DNA of 64,000 nt from an uncultured Lachnospiraceae bacterium (GCA_947566645.1 CANOKL010000002.1:1-64000); one strand, 5' to 3'. Counted from the first letter of the stretch, positions 34,046 to 43,870 are shown. Made by a program: numbers and translations. The notes: generated from the letters alone by a model not told the origin.

Positions 34046-36838
34046 ATGGCAACAAAGAAATTGATTGAGGTGGCACTGCCATTAGAATATATGAATTCAT
34101 GTTCTGAATATGAGAAAAAACCAGGTATTGGTCCTCACCCGCGTGGAATACATCATTGGTGGGCTAGGAGACCGTTTACGACTGCTCGAGGTATTATTTG
34201 GGCAAGCGTAATAGATGACCCGTCATCCCATCCAGAATTATTTCCTACTGAAGAAGATCAAAATAAGGAACGAGAGAGATTGTTCAAAATTCTACAGAAT
34301 CTTTCTGATTGGAATAAATCAAATGATATAGAAACTATTACAGAGGCTAAGAATGAACTAATTAAGCTAAACGGTAATCCAATTTTTTTGGATCCGTTTG
34401 CCGGAGGAGGAGCTATTCCGTTTGAAGCGCAACGATTAGGATTTAAAGTAATTGCGAATGATTTAAATCCAGTTGCAGTTATGATTAATAAGGCAATGAT
34501 TGAAATACCAGCATTATTCTTTGGAACAACACCGGTTAATGAGGATGTACGAAATCTTATAGGCAGAAGCAATGTTGGGTGGGAAGGCCTTACAGGTCTT
34601 ACTACGGATTTGTTGTTTTATGGAGACAGGTTAAAGGAGTGTGCTCGGGAAAAAGTCGGAGAATTTTACCCTAAGGTAAAAATACCGGCAAAAACGGGAG
34701 GTGGAGAGGCTACGGTAGTGGCTTGGATATGGACTCGTACAATTAAATGCCCAAATCCGGCATGCGGTAATGAATTGCCTTTAATGAAGAGCTATGTTCT
34801 TTCGGGAAAGAAAGGCCGAGAAGCATATGTTAAACCGTGTTACGAAAATGGAAAATTGACATTTCAGGTAATTAACGAAAAATATGGCGCAAAAAGAAGT
34901 GGTACAGTAAGTCGAAGTGGAGTGATATGTCCGTGTTGTGGTAATCCTGTAGATTTTGAATATGTAAGAGAAGAAGGGAAGAAAGGAAGGATGCGTTCCA
35001 GACTTGCTGCAGTCGTAGCAGAAGGAAGACGTAGCAAACTATATTTAAGTCCTGATTCTGAACAGGAATTAGCTGCGGATGCACCTCTTCCTGATCATTA
35101 TCCAGAAGGAGCTATATCGCATTATCCTGGGTGTTTAAATACTAATGCGTATGGTCTTGATAGGTTTGAATTATTATTCTCAAACAGGCAATTACAAACC
35201 TTGGTAGCATTGAGTGATTCTATTCCGTTAATTAGAAAAAGAATTGAAGCCGATGCTGTTGATGCAGGGTTTGATAATGACCATATTCCTTTAGCGGATG
35301 GCGGAAAAGGTGCACTGGCATACAGTGAAGCGTTAAGTGTTTATTTGGCCTTTACTATTGACCGCATAGCAAATTTCTCAAATACGGCAACAAAATGGGC
35401 ACCTACAAACGAGAAGGTAATGTTCTTGTTTAGTAGGCAAGCGATATCCATGACATGGGACTATCCTGAAGCTAATATTTTCGGCAATTCGGTAGGAAGC
35501 TTTTCACAAGTTAATGAGTATATTGCTGATTGTCTTAAAACATTTCCGTGTGATGTACAAAAAGGTGAGGCAAAACAACATAATGCTCAACTTGATTGCG
35601 GATTAAGAAACGTTGTTGTTTCAACTGATCCACCATATTACGATAATGTTCCTTATGCAGATCTGGCAGATTTTTTCTATATTTGGCTTAGATATAATGT
35701 AAAAGACATTTATCCGGAATTATTTAAGACAATGTTGACACCTAAAAATGAGGAAATAGTTGCTCAACGATATCGGTATGATGGGGATCTAGATAAAGCA
35801 AAGCAGTTTTTTGAAACAAATATGATAAAGGCTTGCGAAAATATTTATTTGTACGCTGACGAAAATGTTCCTGTAACAATCTATTACGCATATAAACAAA
35901 ATGATTCTAACATAGAGGACAACGAAGTTGTTCCTGCTTCCTCTGGCTGGGAAACGATGTTAAGTGCAATTATTAAGTCTGGGTTTTCAATTACCGGAAC
36001 ATGGCCAGTTCGAACCGAGACTACAGTAGCATTAAAGATGAATTGGAATGCATTAGCTTCATCAATAGTTCTTGTTTGTAGAAAGAGATCAAAGGAGGCA
36101 GCGGTATGTACAAGAAGAACATTTATAAATGAATTAAAACGAGAATTACGACCGGCTTTGAAGCAGTTACAGAATAGCAATATAGCACCAGTTGATTTGG
36201 CTCAGTCGGCAATTGGACCTGGTATGGGAGTTTATTCAAGATATGCACAGGTTCTTGAAGCTGATGGAACGCCGATGACAGTTAGGAGTGCACTGCAAGT
36301 CATCAATCAGGAACTGGATCTGTATTTCAATGAACAGGATGGTGAATTAGATGCAGAAAGTAGATTTTGCGTTGATTTGTATTCGCAGACAGCTTTCAAT
36401 GAAATACCGTTTGGTGACGCGAATACCCTTGCCACAGCAAAGAATACATCTGTTGCACTTATGGCTTCTCACGGAATTTTATACGCACAAAAGGGTAAAG
36501 TACACCTAATTGAGCGCACGGAGCTTTCAACCAAGATTGATGAATATGAGGGTGGTATCTGGCTTCTGTGCCAGCAGCTTACTAATAAGATGGAGAAGGA
36601 AGGCATTGAAGGCTGTGCTGCAACGGTTTCCAATATGTATGGTTCCAATGCGGAACGTGCAAAGGATCTGGCATATCGTCTTTATACGATTGCGGAGAGG
36701 AAGAAATGGGCACAGGAGGCGTATGCCTATAATGCTCTGGTTGTCGCATGGTCAGAGATTCAGTCCAGGGCTGCGGAGCTGAAAGCGGCAGAGCCGATAC
36801 AGCTTACTTTGGAAGAGTTTATGAACAATAATGATTAA
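34046..36838 (+). CDS. DUF1156 adenine-specific DNA methyltransferase (catalytic copy, PglXI-like)
   Basis: A 930-residue methyltransferase of the DUF1156/COG1743 family. The N-terminal signature is PHPRGIHHWWARRPFTTARG; motif I (SAM site) FLDPFAGGGAIPFEAQRLGF at about residue 115; two zinc-ribbon knuckles (CPNPACGNELP at about 235, CPCCGNPV at about 295); motif IV VVVSTDPPYYDNVPYADLAD at about 525. It should methylate adenine N6 to mark self DNA. PglXI of type 3 BREX is in this family. The first three quarters are AT-rich, while the part after about 36.4 kb is richer in GC and matches the next gene, a sign of recombination inside the gene. RBS GAACGAGGGAAAAAAT. Confidence 0.88.
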   Translation: MATKKLIEVALPLEYMNSCSEYEKKPGIGPHPRGIHHWWARRPFTTARGIIWASVIDDPSSHPELFPTEEDQNKERERLFKILQNLSDWNKSNDIETITEAKNELIKLNGNPIFLDPFAGGGAIPFEAQRLGFKVIANDLNPVAVMINKAMIEIPALFFGTTPVNEDVRNLIGRSNVGWEGLTGLTTDLLFYGDRLKECAREKVGEFYPKVKIPAKTGGGEATVVAWIWTRTIKCPNPACGNELPLMKSYVLSGKKGREAYVKPCYENGKLTFQVINEKYGAKRSGTVSRSGVICPCCGNPVDFEYVREEGKKGRMRSRLAAVVAEGRRSKLYLSPDSEQELAADAPLPDHYPEGAISHYPGCLNTNAYGLDRFELLFSNRQLQTLVALSDSIPLIRKRIEADAVDAGFDNDHIPLADGGKGALAYSEALSVYLAFTIDRIANFSNTATKWAPTNEKVMFLFSRQAISMTWDYPEANIFGNSVGSFSQVNEYIADCLKTFPCDVQKGEAKQHNAQLDCGLRNVVVSTDPPYYDNVPYADLADFFYIWLRYNVKDIYPELFKTMLTPKNEEIVAQRYRYDGDLDKAKQFFETNMIKACENIYLYADENVPVTIYYAYKQNDSNIEDNEVVPASSGWETMLSAIIKSGFSITGTWPVRTETTVALKMNWNALASSIVLVCRKRSKEAAVCTRRTFINELKRELRPALKQLQNSNIAPVDLAQSAIGPGMGVYSRYAQVLEADGTPMTVRSALQVINQELDLYFNEQDGELDAESRFCVDLYSQTAFNEIPFGDANTLATAKNTSVALMASHGILYAQKGKVHLIERTELSTKIDEYEGGIWLLCQQLTNKMEKEGIEGCAATVSNMYGSNAERAKDLAYRLYTIAERKKWAQEAYAYNALVVAWSEIQSRAAELKAAEPIQLTLEEFMNNND

Positions 36839-36856
36839 CATAAGGTGATGATCGAT

Positions 36857-39181
36857 ATGTCATATAAGAAGCTAATTGAAAACGTCATGCCTGTTTCTAA
36901 AATCAATTCCGAGGCAGAGAGGGAGAAGACAGCCAGAAACGGAATGCCGTCAAATGTACATATTTGGTGGACAAGAGATTCCATGGCGGTCGTGCGCCCT
37001 ACACTTTTTGCGTCTCTGGTAGACGATCCTGCGGAGCATTCCAAAACTTTTCCGTCACCGGAAGCGCAGGCAAAGGAGCGGCAGAGACTGTTACAGATTG
37101 TGAAATCTCTGTCCGAGGTAGAGAATGCCGATAATGGAGAATTATTGGAGCTCGCAAAAAAAGAAATAGAGCGGAGTGTATCAGGCAAACTTCCGACAGT
37201 ATTTGATCCATTTGTAGGCGGGGGTACCATTCCAGTGGAAGCACACAGGCTTGGCTTGAAGAGCGTATCTTCGGATTTAAATGCCGTAGCAGGCATGATT
37301 ACCACTGTGGTATCCGATATTCCTGCACGATTTTCGGATACGGTACCAGTGCATCCGAAGAATGAGATGACATTGGATATTGCTCTGCCAGGAGCGAGGG
37401 GTATCGCTGAAGATGTCCATTATTATGGAGACAAACTACTCGAGGAGGCTTTTAGGAAGATTGGAAATTTGTATCCGAAGGTAAAGAATCCTGAAGATGG
37501 AAAAGAACTGGAAGTTACGGCGTGGATCTGGGCGAGGACAATTAAATGTCCGAATCCGACGTGCGGCTGTTATATACCGCTCTCTTCCAGTTATGATCTG
37601 GCGAAGAAAAAGGGAAGCGAGGCATGGCTGGAGCCTGTTGTAGAAGATGGCAATATCTATTTTAAGATGCACAGAGAGCCAAATCACGAGGACAGGAATA
37701 AACCCAAGGTTGCTCAGACAGCTGCGTTTCAGTGTCCGGCTTGTGGAGAGGTTACGCCAGATGCTTATGTAAAAGAATGCGGAATAAACCATCAGGTTAA
37801 CAGCCAGATGATTGCCATTGTGGCAGATGACGGAAAGAAACGATTGTATCTGGAAGCGAACGATCAGCAGGAAAAAGCAGCAAAGGTTGCTATACCGAAG
37901 AAGATACCGCATGGGGTTCTGCCAATCTTTCCAAAAAGATTTACTCCCCCATCATTTGGATTGACTGATTATGCGGATCTGTTTACGAACCGGCAGCTGG
38001 TATTTGTCACAACGATGATGGATTCGGCCAAAGAGATACAGGCTGATATTGAAAAAGCTGCTCTCCAGAAAGGCTTTGCCGATGACAGTATCACATTTGC
38101 CGATGGTGGGCATGGGGCTCTTGCGTATGCGGAAGCTGTGCGGATCGTATTGATCGTTACGATCAGCAAACTTCTTGACCGTTGTTCCAATCTATGCAGC
38201 TGGAGCACTAGCAGCGGCGGATCGCTCAGGAATGTCTTTTCGAGAGCGGCAATGCCGATGATATGGGATTATGCGGAGGGCAATCCATTTGCAGGGGCAG
38301 GCGGGAGCTTTAAAAGTGCGTTGTCGCGAACATGTGATGCGCTTGCATTATTGCCATCCGGAACGCCGGGAATCACGAATGTGGCAGACGCGGCAATGCC
38401 GAATGATATGAGGAGGGCTGTCATATCAACCACATTGCCATATTATGACAGAGCCAGTTATTCGGAACTTTCGGACTTCTTCTATGTGTGGATGAAGTAT
38501 GGATTGGAAGACATCTATCCGGACCGCTTTAAGAATATGACTTCTTCGAAGCAGGATGAGATGACCGCATTTTCCTATCGATTTGGGGGCGATAAGAAAA
38601 AAGCCGATGCAATCTATGTGGAAAGCATGGGTGTTGTACTAAAGAACCTGTATATGAGTGCATCAGACGATTATCCATCCACTGTAGGATTTATCTATAA
38701 GGGCAATGACTCTATGGATAAAGAGGAATTGAGCGAATGGGAAAACTTCATTACTGCTGTATGCGATGCCGGATTTTCCATAACAGCCTCATGGCCGCTG
38801 GGGAGAAAGCAGGAAAAAAGTAAAAATAAGGCAGAATCACGTGGTATTCCGGTAACAGTTGTACTGCGAAAGAAGAGTGGGGCTGCCATGACAATTACAA
38901 GACGTTCTTTTGTGGCGGCAGTGAAAAGAGAAGTTCCGATATTGCTTGATAAGATGAGCCGTCAGGTTGAAGTTATGGATCTTAGACCATCGGCAATCGG
39001 ACAGGCTCTGGGTATCTTTACAAGGAATAAGCAGGTTTTGGATGCGGACGGCTCCAATATGAAGCCTCACATAGCATCTCGAATGATAGAGCAGGAAATG
39101 GACACGCTGATTTCCGCGTATTATGTAAAAGCATTAAAAGCTGAAAGCGAGGAGGAAACAGATCATGGCAGAGAATCTTGA
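36857..39181 (+). CDS. second DUF1156 methyltransferase homologue, catalytic motif altered
   Basis: A 774-residue paralogue of the preceding gene (MSYKKLIENVMPVSKINSEA; NVHIWWTRDSMAVVRPTLFA). Motif I is intact (TVFDPFVGGGTIPVEAHRLG at about residue 115), and the zinc knuckles remain (CPNPTCGCYIP, CPACGEV). Motif IV, however, reads ISTTLPYYDRASYSELSDFF: the DPPY of the partner (STDPPYYD) has become TLPY, with Thr526-Leu527 replacing Asp-Pro. The Asp side chain holds the target amino group in adenine methylases, so this copy is probably not catalytic by itself. A METTL3/METTL14-like heterodimer with the first copy is my inference. ATG 36857 fits AAGGTG spacing and the paralogue's N-terminus. 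Confidence 0.85.
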   Translation: MSYKKLIENVMPVSKINSEAEREKTARNGMPSNVHIWWTRDSMAVVRPTLFASLVDDPAEHSKTFPSPEAQAKERQRLLQIVKSLSEVENADNGELLELAKKEIERSVSGKLPTVFDPFVGGGTIPVEAHRLGLKSVSSDLNAVAGMITTVVSDIPARFSDTVPVHPKNEMTLDIALPGARGIAEDVHYYGDKLLEEAFRKIGNLYPKVKNPEDGKELEVTAWIWARTIKCPNPTCGCYIPLSSSYDLAKKKGSEAWLEPVVEDGNIYFKMHREPNHEDRNKPKVAQTAAFQCPACGEVTPDAYVKECGINHQVNSQMIAIVADDGKKRLYLEANDQQEKAAKVAIPKKIPHGVLPIFPKRFTPPSFGLTDYADLFTNRQLVFVTTMMDSAKEIQADIEKAALQKGFADDSITFADGGHGALAYAEAVRIVLIVTISKLLDRCSNLCSWSTSSGGSLRNVFSRAAMPMIWDYAEGNPFAGAGGSFKSALSRTCDALALLPSGTPGITNVADAAMPNDMRRAVISTTLPYYDRASYSELSDFFYVWMKYGLEDIYPDRFKNMTSSKQDEMTAFSYRFGGDKKKADAIYVESMGVVLKNLYMSASDDYPSTVGFIYKGNDSMDKEELSEWENFITAVCDAGFSITASWPLGRKQEKSKNKAESRGIPVTVVLRKKSGAAMTITRRSFVAAVKREVPILLDKMSRQVEVMDLRPSAIGQALGIFTRNKQVLDADGSNMKPHIASRMIEQEMDTLISAYYVKALKAESEEETDHGRES

Positions 39182-42100
39182 GTATGTACAGAAAGGGTTT
39201 CGGATTCTGCACCCTTTGATGGCCGCGTATATCGCGCAGGAAATGAGCAGGGAATATAAGAACGGATGGTGGCAGGAAGTGCTGTCATCTATCGGCGATC
39301 AGGGCTGGGATTTGCCTGCTTCTGGAGAATGGGGAGAATTGGTGGATTCATTGGATGTGGCAAATTGCCTCCGCTTGCTGGATAGACAATGGGGTTCTCT
39401 TTTTAGAAAGCATCTGGCCAGAGACCGGAGGGCGTGGGCTACAGAACTAATGGGTGTCAGGAATACCGTATCGCATGCCGGATCCCAGGATATGCCAAAG
39501 GATGATGCGGAACGTGCGCTTGATACGATGGCACGGCTCTGCGCTGATTTTGATCTGCAAGGAGCAGAAGAAATCAGGACTATTCTGCGTGAGCTTAGAT
39601 ACGGAACCAGCATGGGTTCTACGACAATTACGGAAGCGAATGCGGAGCAGAATACAGAAGCACAGATAGGGGTAAAGAAGAGAAAAGAAGCAGTGGGTAT
39701 CTTGACGAAAATCAATGGCTCCAAACTCCCAAGCTGGCGTGAGATTATTGAACCGCATCCGGATGTTGCACAGGGAAGATATCTGAACGCAGAGTTTGCG
39801 GCAGACCTTTCTCAGGTTGCAAGAGGCGAAGGCGCTTTTGAATACAGAGATCCGGTTGAATTCTTTGCCCGTACTTATGTTACAGAGGGAATGAAAGGGC
39901 TTCTGATCCAGGCGTTAAAGAGGTTCGGGGGCAAGGATGGAGAGCCGGTACTGCAGTTAAAAACAGCTTTCGGCGGTGGAAAAACACACAGCTTACTGGC
40001 ACTTTACCATATGTCCCGTGGCGGGGTGCCGCTTGATAAGATCCCGAACCTGAAAGCAGTCATGGCTGATGCAGGTGTTTTAAGTCTTCCCAATGCGAAA
40101 GCAGCTGTTTTGGTTGGCACGGCAATGGATCCCTCAAGGTCGAAGAGGCCTGCCAATCTTCCGGGTGTGACAATCAATACAATCTGGGGCGAAATGGCCG
40201 CGCAGTTGGCGATTGCCGCAGGAGATCCTACACTTTATGACTATGTGAAAGAGGCGGATAAGAAGGGGGTTTCCCCGGGAAGCTTTGCGTTGAAAAATCT
40301 TTTTGATGCCTGTGGACCATGCTTGATCCTAATGGACGAGCTGGTTGCATACGCAAAAAAGATTTATGGCATTGACGGTCTGCCTGCAGGTTCCTTCGAC
40401 AATTTCATTTCTTTCATTCAGGAAATCACAGAGGCGGCAAGTGCCAGCAAAAACAGCATGGTTGTGGCATCCATACCGGAATCCGCTGTTGAGATCGGCG
40501 GGGATGCCGGGCAGAAAGCACTGGAAGCGATTGAACATACTTTTGGACGCAAGGAATCTATCTGGAAGCCGGTTGCAGCAAATGAAGGATTTGAAGTCGT
40601 CCGCAGGAGGCTTTTCCTCGATTGTAAGAAGCCGGACGAGAGGGATCAGGTATGCATGGCATTCAGCCAGATGTACCAAGATTACCAAGGCGATTTCCCA
40701 ATTGATGCAAGGGAAGTGGAATACAGGAACCGTCTGGTATCCTGCTACCCAATCCATCCGGAAATTTTTGATCGTCTGTATGAAGAATGGGCCACTATGG
40801 AACATTTTCAACGTACCAGAGGCGTTTTGCGGCTGATGGCAGCTGTAATCCACGAACTGTGGATGGCAAATGACGGGGGTGCAATGATTATGCCTGGTTC
40901 ACTGCCGCTTGACATTCCAATTGTAAAAGAGGAACTTGTCCGTTACCTTCCGGAGACATGGAATGCCATCATTGATTCTGAAGTCGATGGAAAGAATGCC
41001 GTGCCCTATCAGTTGGATAAGGCCACAGTCCGATATGGACAAAAGATGGCTGCGAGGCGTGTATCCAGAACCATTATGCTTGGAAGTGCGCCGACAGTCC
41101 GTGCGCAGAACATCCGGGGTATTGAGGCATCCCGCATTCGTCTGGGCGTGATACAGCCTGGCGAAAATATTGCCGATTTTAATGATGCGTTGAATACCCT
41201 GCGTGGATCGCTCTCCTATCTGTATGCGGATCCGGCGGGAAACCGTTATTGGTATGATACACGTCCGACACTGAGGAAGACGGCGTCAGACCGTTCCTCA
41301 CAGATGTCAAGCTCCGATGTGGAGTATGAAATCGAGAAGAGGCTGCGGGAACTACGGAAAGAGGCTCCATTTGCAGGTCTGCATGTCTGCCCTGCCACAT
41401 CAAACGATGTATCGGATGAACAGGCAGTAAGGCTGGTTATTTTGAGGCCGGAGGATACTTATAAGCAAAATAAGGAAAACAATAAGGCAGTTATAAAGGC
41501 GGAAGAGATTCTAAATAGCAGGGGAACAGCTCCGAGGACATATCGGAACATGCTGGCATTTGTGGCTCCGGACGAGGGATTGCTGTCCAGCCTTCAGAAA
41601 GCAGTGAGCGATTTGCTGGCATGGGAGTCCATCAAGACAGACAGCACAAGGCTGAATCTGGATGCAGCCCAGAATGCCGAGACAACGAGCAATATTTCAA
41701 GGTGCAATGAAACCGTAAACAACCGCTTGAAGGAAGTATACTGTTGGCTGCTGGTTCCTGGTATTGATAGTCAGGCAGACATGAAGACGATTGTGTGGGA
41801 TACAGATCGCCTTGTAGGCATGGAGCCTATTGTTCCCAAAGCTGCGGCTAAGATGATCCAGAATGAACAGGTCATTACGAAATGGGCTCCGTCTCTGCTG
41901 AAGATGGAACTGGATAATCTGCTTTGGAAAGATGATAATCATATTCAGGTTAAGAAACTGTGGGAGTATCTGACTACTTACTGTTATCTGCCACGTCTTG
42001 CAAACTTCTCCGTTCTGGAAAGCACAATCAGAGCAGGTGTTGCAAGTGATGAAGCTTTTGCAATTGCATCGTCAATTAATGATGACCGTTATTCCGGACT

Positions 42101-42545
42101 GAAATATAACACTTCAGTAATAGATGTTTATCCGAGCGATTATCTTGTAAAGGTACTGAAGGCATTGAAGCAGCTCAATCAGGAGAAACAAGAGCAACAG
42201 GGGGAAGCAAGTTCAGGAGATGACGGTTATACGTCAACAGCATCTGCCGGTGGTGCAGACCGTTTTGCTGAAGGTTCCGGTGGTGAAACAACTACACCTC
42301 AGCCGCAGGTTGGTGACACAAGATTTTTCATGAGCGTGAAGTTGGATAATACCCGAGTAATCCGAGATTTACAAAAATATTTGGATGAGGTTATTACTCA
42401 TCTATCAGCTACAAATAATTGTGATGTCGAGCTTTCGTTGGAAGTAAGTGCAAATGCACCGGACGGATTTACTCCGGAAACTGTACGCACTGTATCGGAG
42501 AATTGCCGGACACTGAGGGTGGATAACTTTGGATTTGATAAATAA
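39165..42545 (+). CDS. DUF499 ATPase with N-terminal Swt1-type HEPN domain
   Basis: A 1126-residue protein. Residues 1–140 match the Swt1-HEPN domain (LEYVQKGFRILHPLMAAYIA), with the RxxxxH motif R99-NTVS-H104 in GVRNTVSHAG that marks ribonuclease-type HEPN proteins. Residues about 180–1000 are the DUF499 P-loop ATPase (TAFGGGKTHSLLALYHM at about 270; LILMDELVAYAKKIYG Walker B; MVVASIPESAVEIGG). A low-complexity Gly/Ser/Thr linker (about 1015–1055) leads to a small C-terminal domain. DUF499 ATPases regularly pair with DUF1156 methylases and are comparable to PglY/BrxC in BREX. GAGGAGGAAACAGATC precedes the ATG, which overlaps the preceding gene by 17 bases. Confidence 0.88.
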   Translation: MAENLEYVQKGFRILHPLMAAYIAQEMSREYKNGWWQEVLSSIGDQGWDLPASGEWGELVDSLDVANCLRLLDRQWGSLFRKHLARDRRAWATELMGVRNTVSHAGSQDMPKDDAERALDTMARLCADFDLQGAEEIRTILRELRYGTSMGSTTITEANAEQNTEAQIGVKKRKEAVGILTKINGSKLPSWREIIEPHPDVAQGRYLNAEFAADLSQVARGEGAFEYRDPVEFFARTYVTEGMKGLLIQALKRFGGKDGEPVLQLKTAFGGGKTHSLLALYHMSRGGVPLDKIPNLKAVMADAGVLSLPNAKAAVLVGTAMDPSRSKRPANLPGVTINTIWGEMAAQLAIAAGDPTLYDYVKEADKKGVSPGSFALKNLFDACGPCLILMDELVAYAKKIYGIDGLPAGSFDNFISFIQEITEAASASKNSMVVASIPESAVEIGGDAGQKALEAIEHTFGRKESIWKPVAANEGFEVVRRRLFLDCKKPDERDQVCMAFSQMYQDYQGDFPIDAREVEYRNRLVSCYPIHPEIFDRLYEEWATMEHFQRTRGVLRLMAAVIHELWMANDGGAMIMPGSLPLDIPIVKEELVRYLPETWNAIIDSEVDGKNAVPYQLDKATVRYGQKMAARRVSRTIMLGSAPTVRAQNIRGIEASRIRLGVIQPGENIADFNDALNTLRGSLSYLYADPAGNRYWYDTRPTLRKTASDRSSQMSSSDVEYEIEKRLRELRKEAPFAGLHVCPATSNDVSDEQAVRLVILRPEDTYKQNKENNKAVIKAEEILNSRGTAPRTYRNMLAFVAPDEGLLSSLQKAVSDLLAWESIKTDSTRLNLDAAQNAETTSNISRCNETVNNRLKEVYCWLLVPGIDSQADMKTIVWDTDRLVGMEPIVPKAAAKMIQNEQVITKWAPSLLKMELDNLLWKDDNHIQVKKLWEYLTTYCYLPRLANFSVLESTIRAGVASDEAFAIASSINDDRYSGLKYNTSVIDVYPSDYLVKVLKALKQLNQEKQEQQGEASSGDDGYTSTASAGGADRFAEGSGGETTTPQPQVGDTRFFMSVKLDNTRVIRDLQKYLDEVITHLSATNNCDVELSLEVSANAPDGFTPETVRTVSENCRTLRVDNFGFDK

Positions 42546-42603
42546 TGAGGTTCACGTGAAGCGTGTGGTATTTAAGCCATTTTGACAACGAGGAGGCTTC
42601 TAT

Positions 42604-43746
42604 ATGAAGAAGGATTTGATAAATTTAATTGATTCTCAAGATGAAATAGAAAAAATGTTTCATGTATCCGAAGGTGGAATTCTGCCTGCTTTTGAGAAAA
42701 TATACGATGTTCAGGAATTTCAGGATTGGATACAGGAAATAAAGCTTGAATTGCAAGATGTTTTCGACTGTACTCAGGATCAATTTGTGTTGGAAACTAT
42801 CCATCTTTGTGAGAAGAAAATGGATGGGATGACGGACAGGCGGATATTTTCTGAATTAATAGGAAAATTGCGAGCAATTAGAAAAAATATTGAAAGGTAT
42901 TATCCAGATGAAGAATGCAACTATCAAAACAAGAGTGAAGTAAAAACGAACAAGGAGTTGAAGCCTCTTATATTCGTAAGTCATTCCTCAAAAAACAAAG
43001 AGCAGGTTAAACTGCTTGTTGAGATGCTTAGAGCCATCAATCTGCAGCCGAAACAAGATATTTTTTGTAGTTCACTTCCGGGATATGATATTCCAATAGA
43101 TACCGATGAGCGTATATTTGATTTTTTGAGGAACAGTTTTTTGAGTAATAAAATTCATGTGTTCTTTATTCATTCACATGAATACTACGAAAGTCCAGTT
43201 AGCTTAAATGAGATGGGAGCTGCGTGGGCATTGAAATCCAACCAAACATCGTTATTATTACCGGGCTTTAAATTTTCTGATATGAAGGGAGTAATAAATG
43301 GAGAACGAATAGCAATAAAACTTGATCATGATATTACAGAAGTAAAAGATAAACTAAATCAAGTTAGATGGATATTGGAGAAAGAATTTCCGTTGAATCC
43401 TGTGCAGGATACAATTTGGGAGCAAGCTAGAGATATATTCATAGAAGAAATCAACCATCTCAAAGTTAAAGAACAACAATCTCGCTCTTACAGTGATGAT
43501 GCTGTTGAACTATTGAAAAAACTTGCTGCCACCCCAGAAGGTATACTGTTGACACCATTCGATACCACTAATGGTGTGACTATACAAGTTGGTCAGGAGG
43601 CAATAACAAGCGAATACCCTAATCGTCGAGAGTATGCAAGGTGGAATGCAGCATTAAAGGAATGTATTACTGCAGGATTGATTGAGCAGAAAAACGAGAA
43701 TTTCTATGTCATTACAAATTCAGGATATAATGTAGCAGAGGGATAA
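42604..43746 (+). CDS. TIR-domain protein with C-terminal winged-helix-like domain
   Basis: A 380-residue protein. Residues 1–110 are helical (sensor-like, unrecognised). Residues about 118–255 form a TIR-like domain: PLIFVSHSSKNKEQVKLLVE (strand A and box 1), and PVSLNEMGAAWALKSNQTSL with the candidate NADase glutamate at about residue 203. The last 85 residues look like a winged helix (AVELLKKLAATPEGILLTPF; CITAGLIEQKNENFYVITNS). TIR effectors deplete NAD+ or make signalling nucleotides in abortive infection. The gene is clearly AT-richer than the DUF499 gene before it and stands alone with GAGGAGGCTTCTAT before ATG. It may be a self-contained cargo gene. Confidence 0.8.
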   Translation: MKKDLINLIDSQDEIEKMFHVSEGGILPAFEKIYDVQEFQDWIQEIKLELQDVFDCTQDQFVLETIHLCEKKMDGMTDRRIFSELIGKLRAIRKNIERYYPDEECNYQNKSEVKTNKELKPLIFVSHSSKNKEQVKLLVEMLRAINLQPKQDIFCSSLPGYDIPIDTDERIFDFLRNSFLSNKIHVFFIHSHEYYESPVSLNEMGAAWALKSNQTSLLLPGFKFSDMKGVINGERIAIKLDHDITEVKDKLNQVRWILEKEFPLNPVQDTIWEQARDIFIEEINHLKVKEQQSRSYSDDAVELLKKLAATPEGILLTPFDTTNGVTIQVGQEAITSEYPNRREYARWNAALKECITAGLIEQKNENFYVITNSGYNVAEG

Positions 43747-43787
43747 TATGCTTTATAAGATGTTTTGCTGTAAGGAAGATAGAACAA

Positions 43788-43844
43788 TTTAATTATCTCC
43801 CCACCTTTTAATTATCCTCACACTTTTTAATTATTCCGCAGAAG
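43788..43844 (+). repeat. three 19-bp tandem repeats before truncated pglX
   Basis: TTTAATTAT starts at 43788, 43807 and 43826, each followed by a C/T/A-rich decamer: exact 19-bp spacing. They fill the gap between the TIR gene and pglX and may be an operator array or debris at the recombination junction. Confidence 0.7.
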
Positions 43845-43870
43845 GCGGAGAAGGGAGGCTCGGAATTTAT

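Noticed and set aside
29221..42545. Complete class 1 DISARM system
   Set aside because: The helicase is DrmD-like, but drmA, drmB (DUF1998) and drmC (PLD) are absent; DUF1156 and DUF499 point to a different cassette.
42604..43746. Idea that this gene is the missing N-terminal part of PglX
   Set aside because: It has its own TIR signature, start and stop, and no PglX-like sequence.
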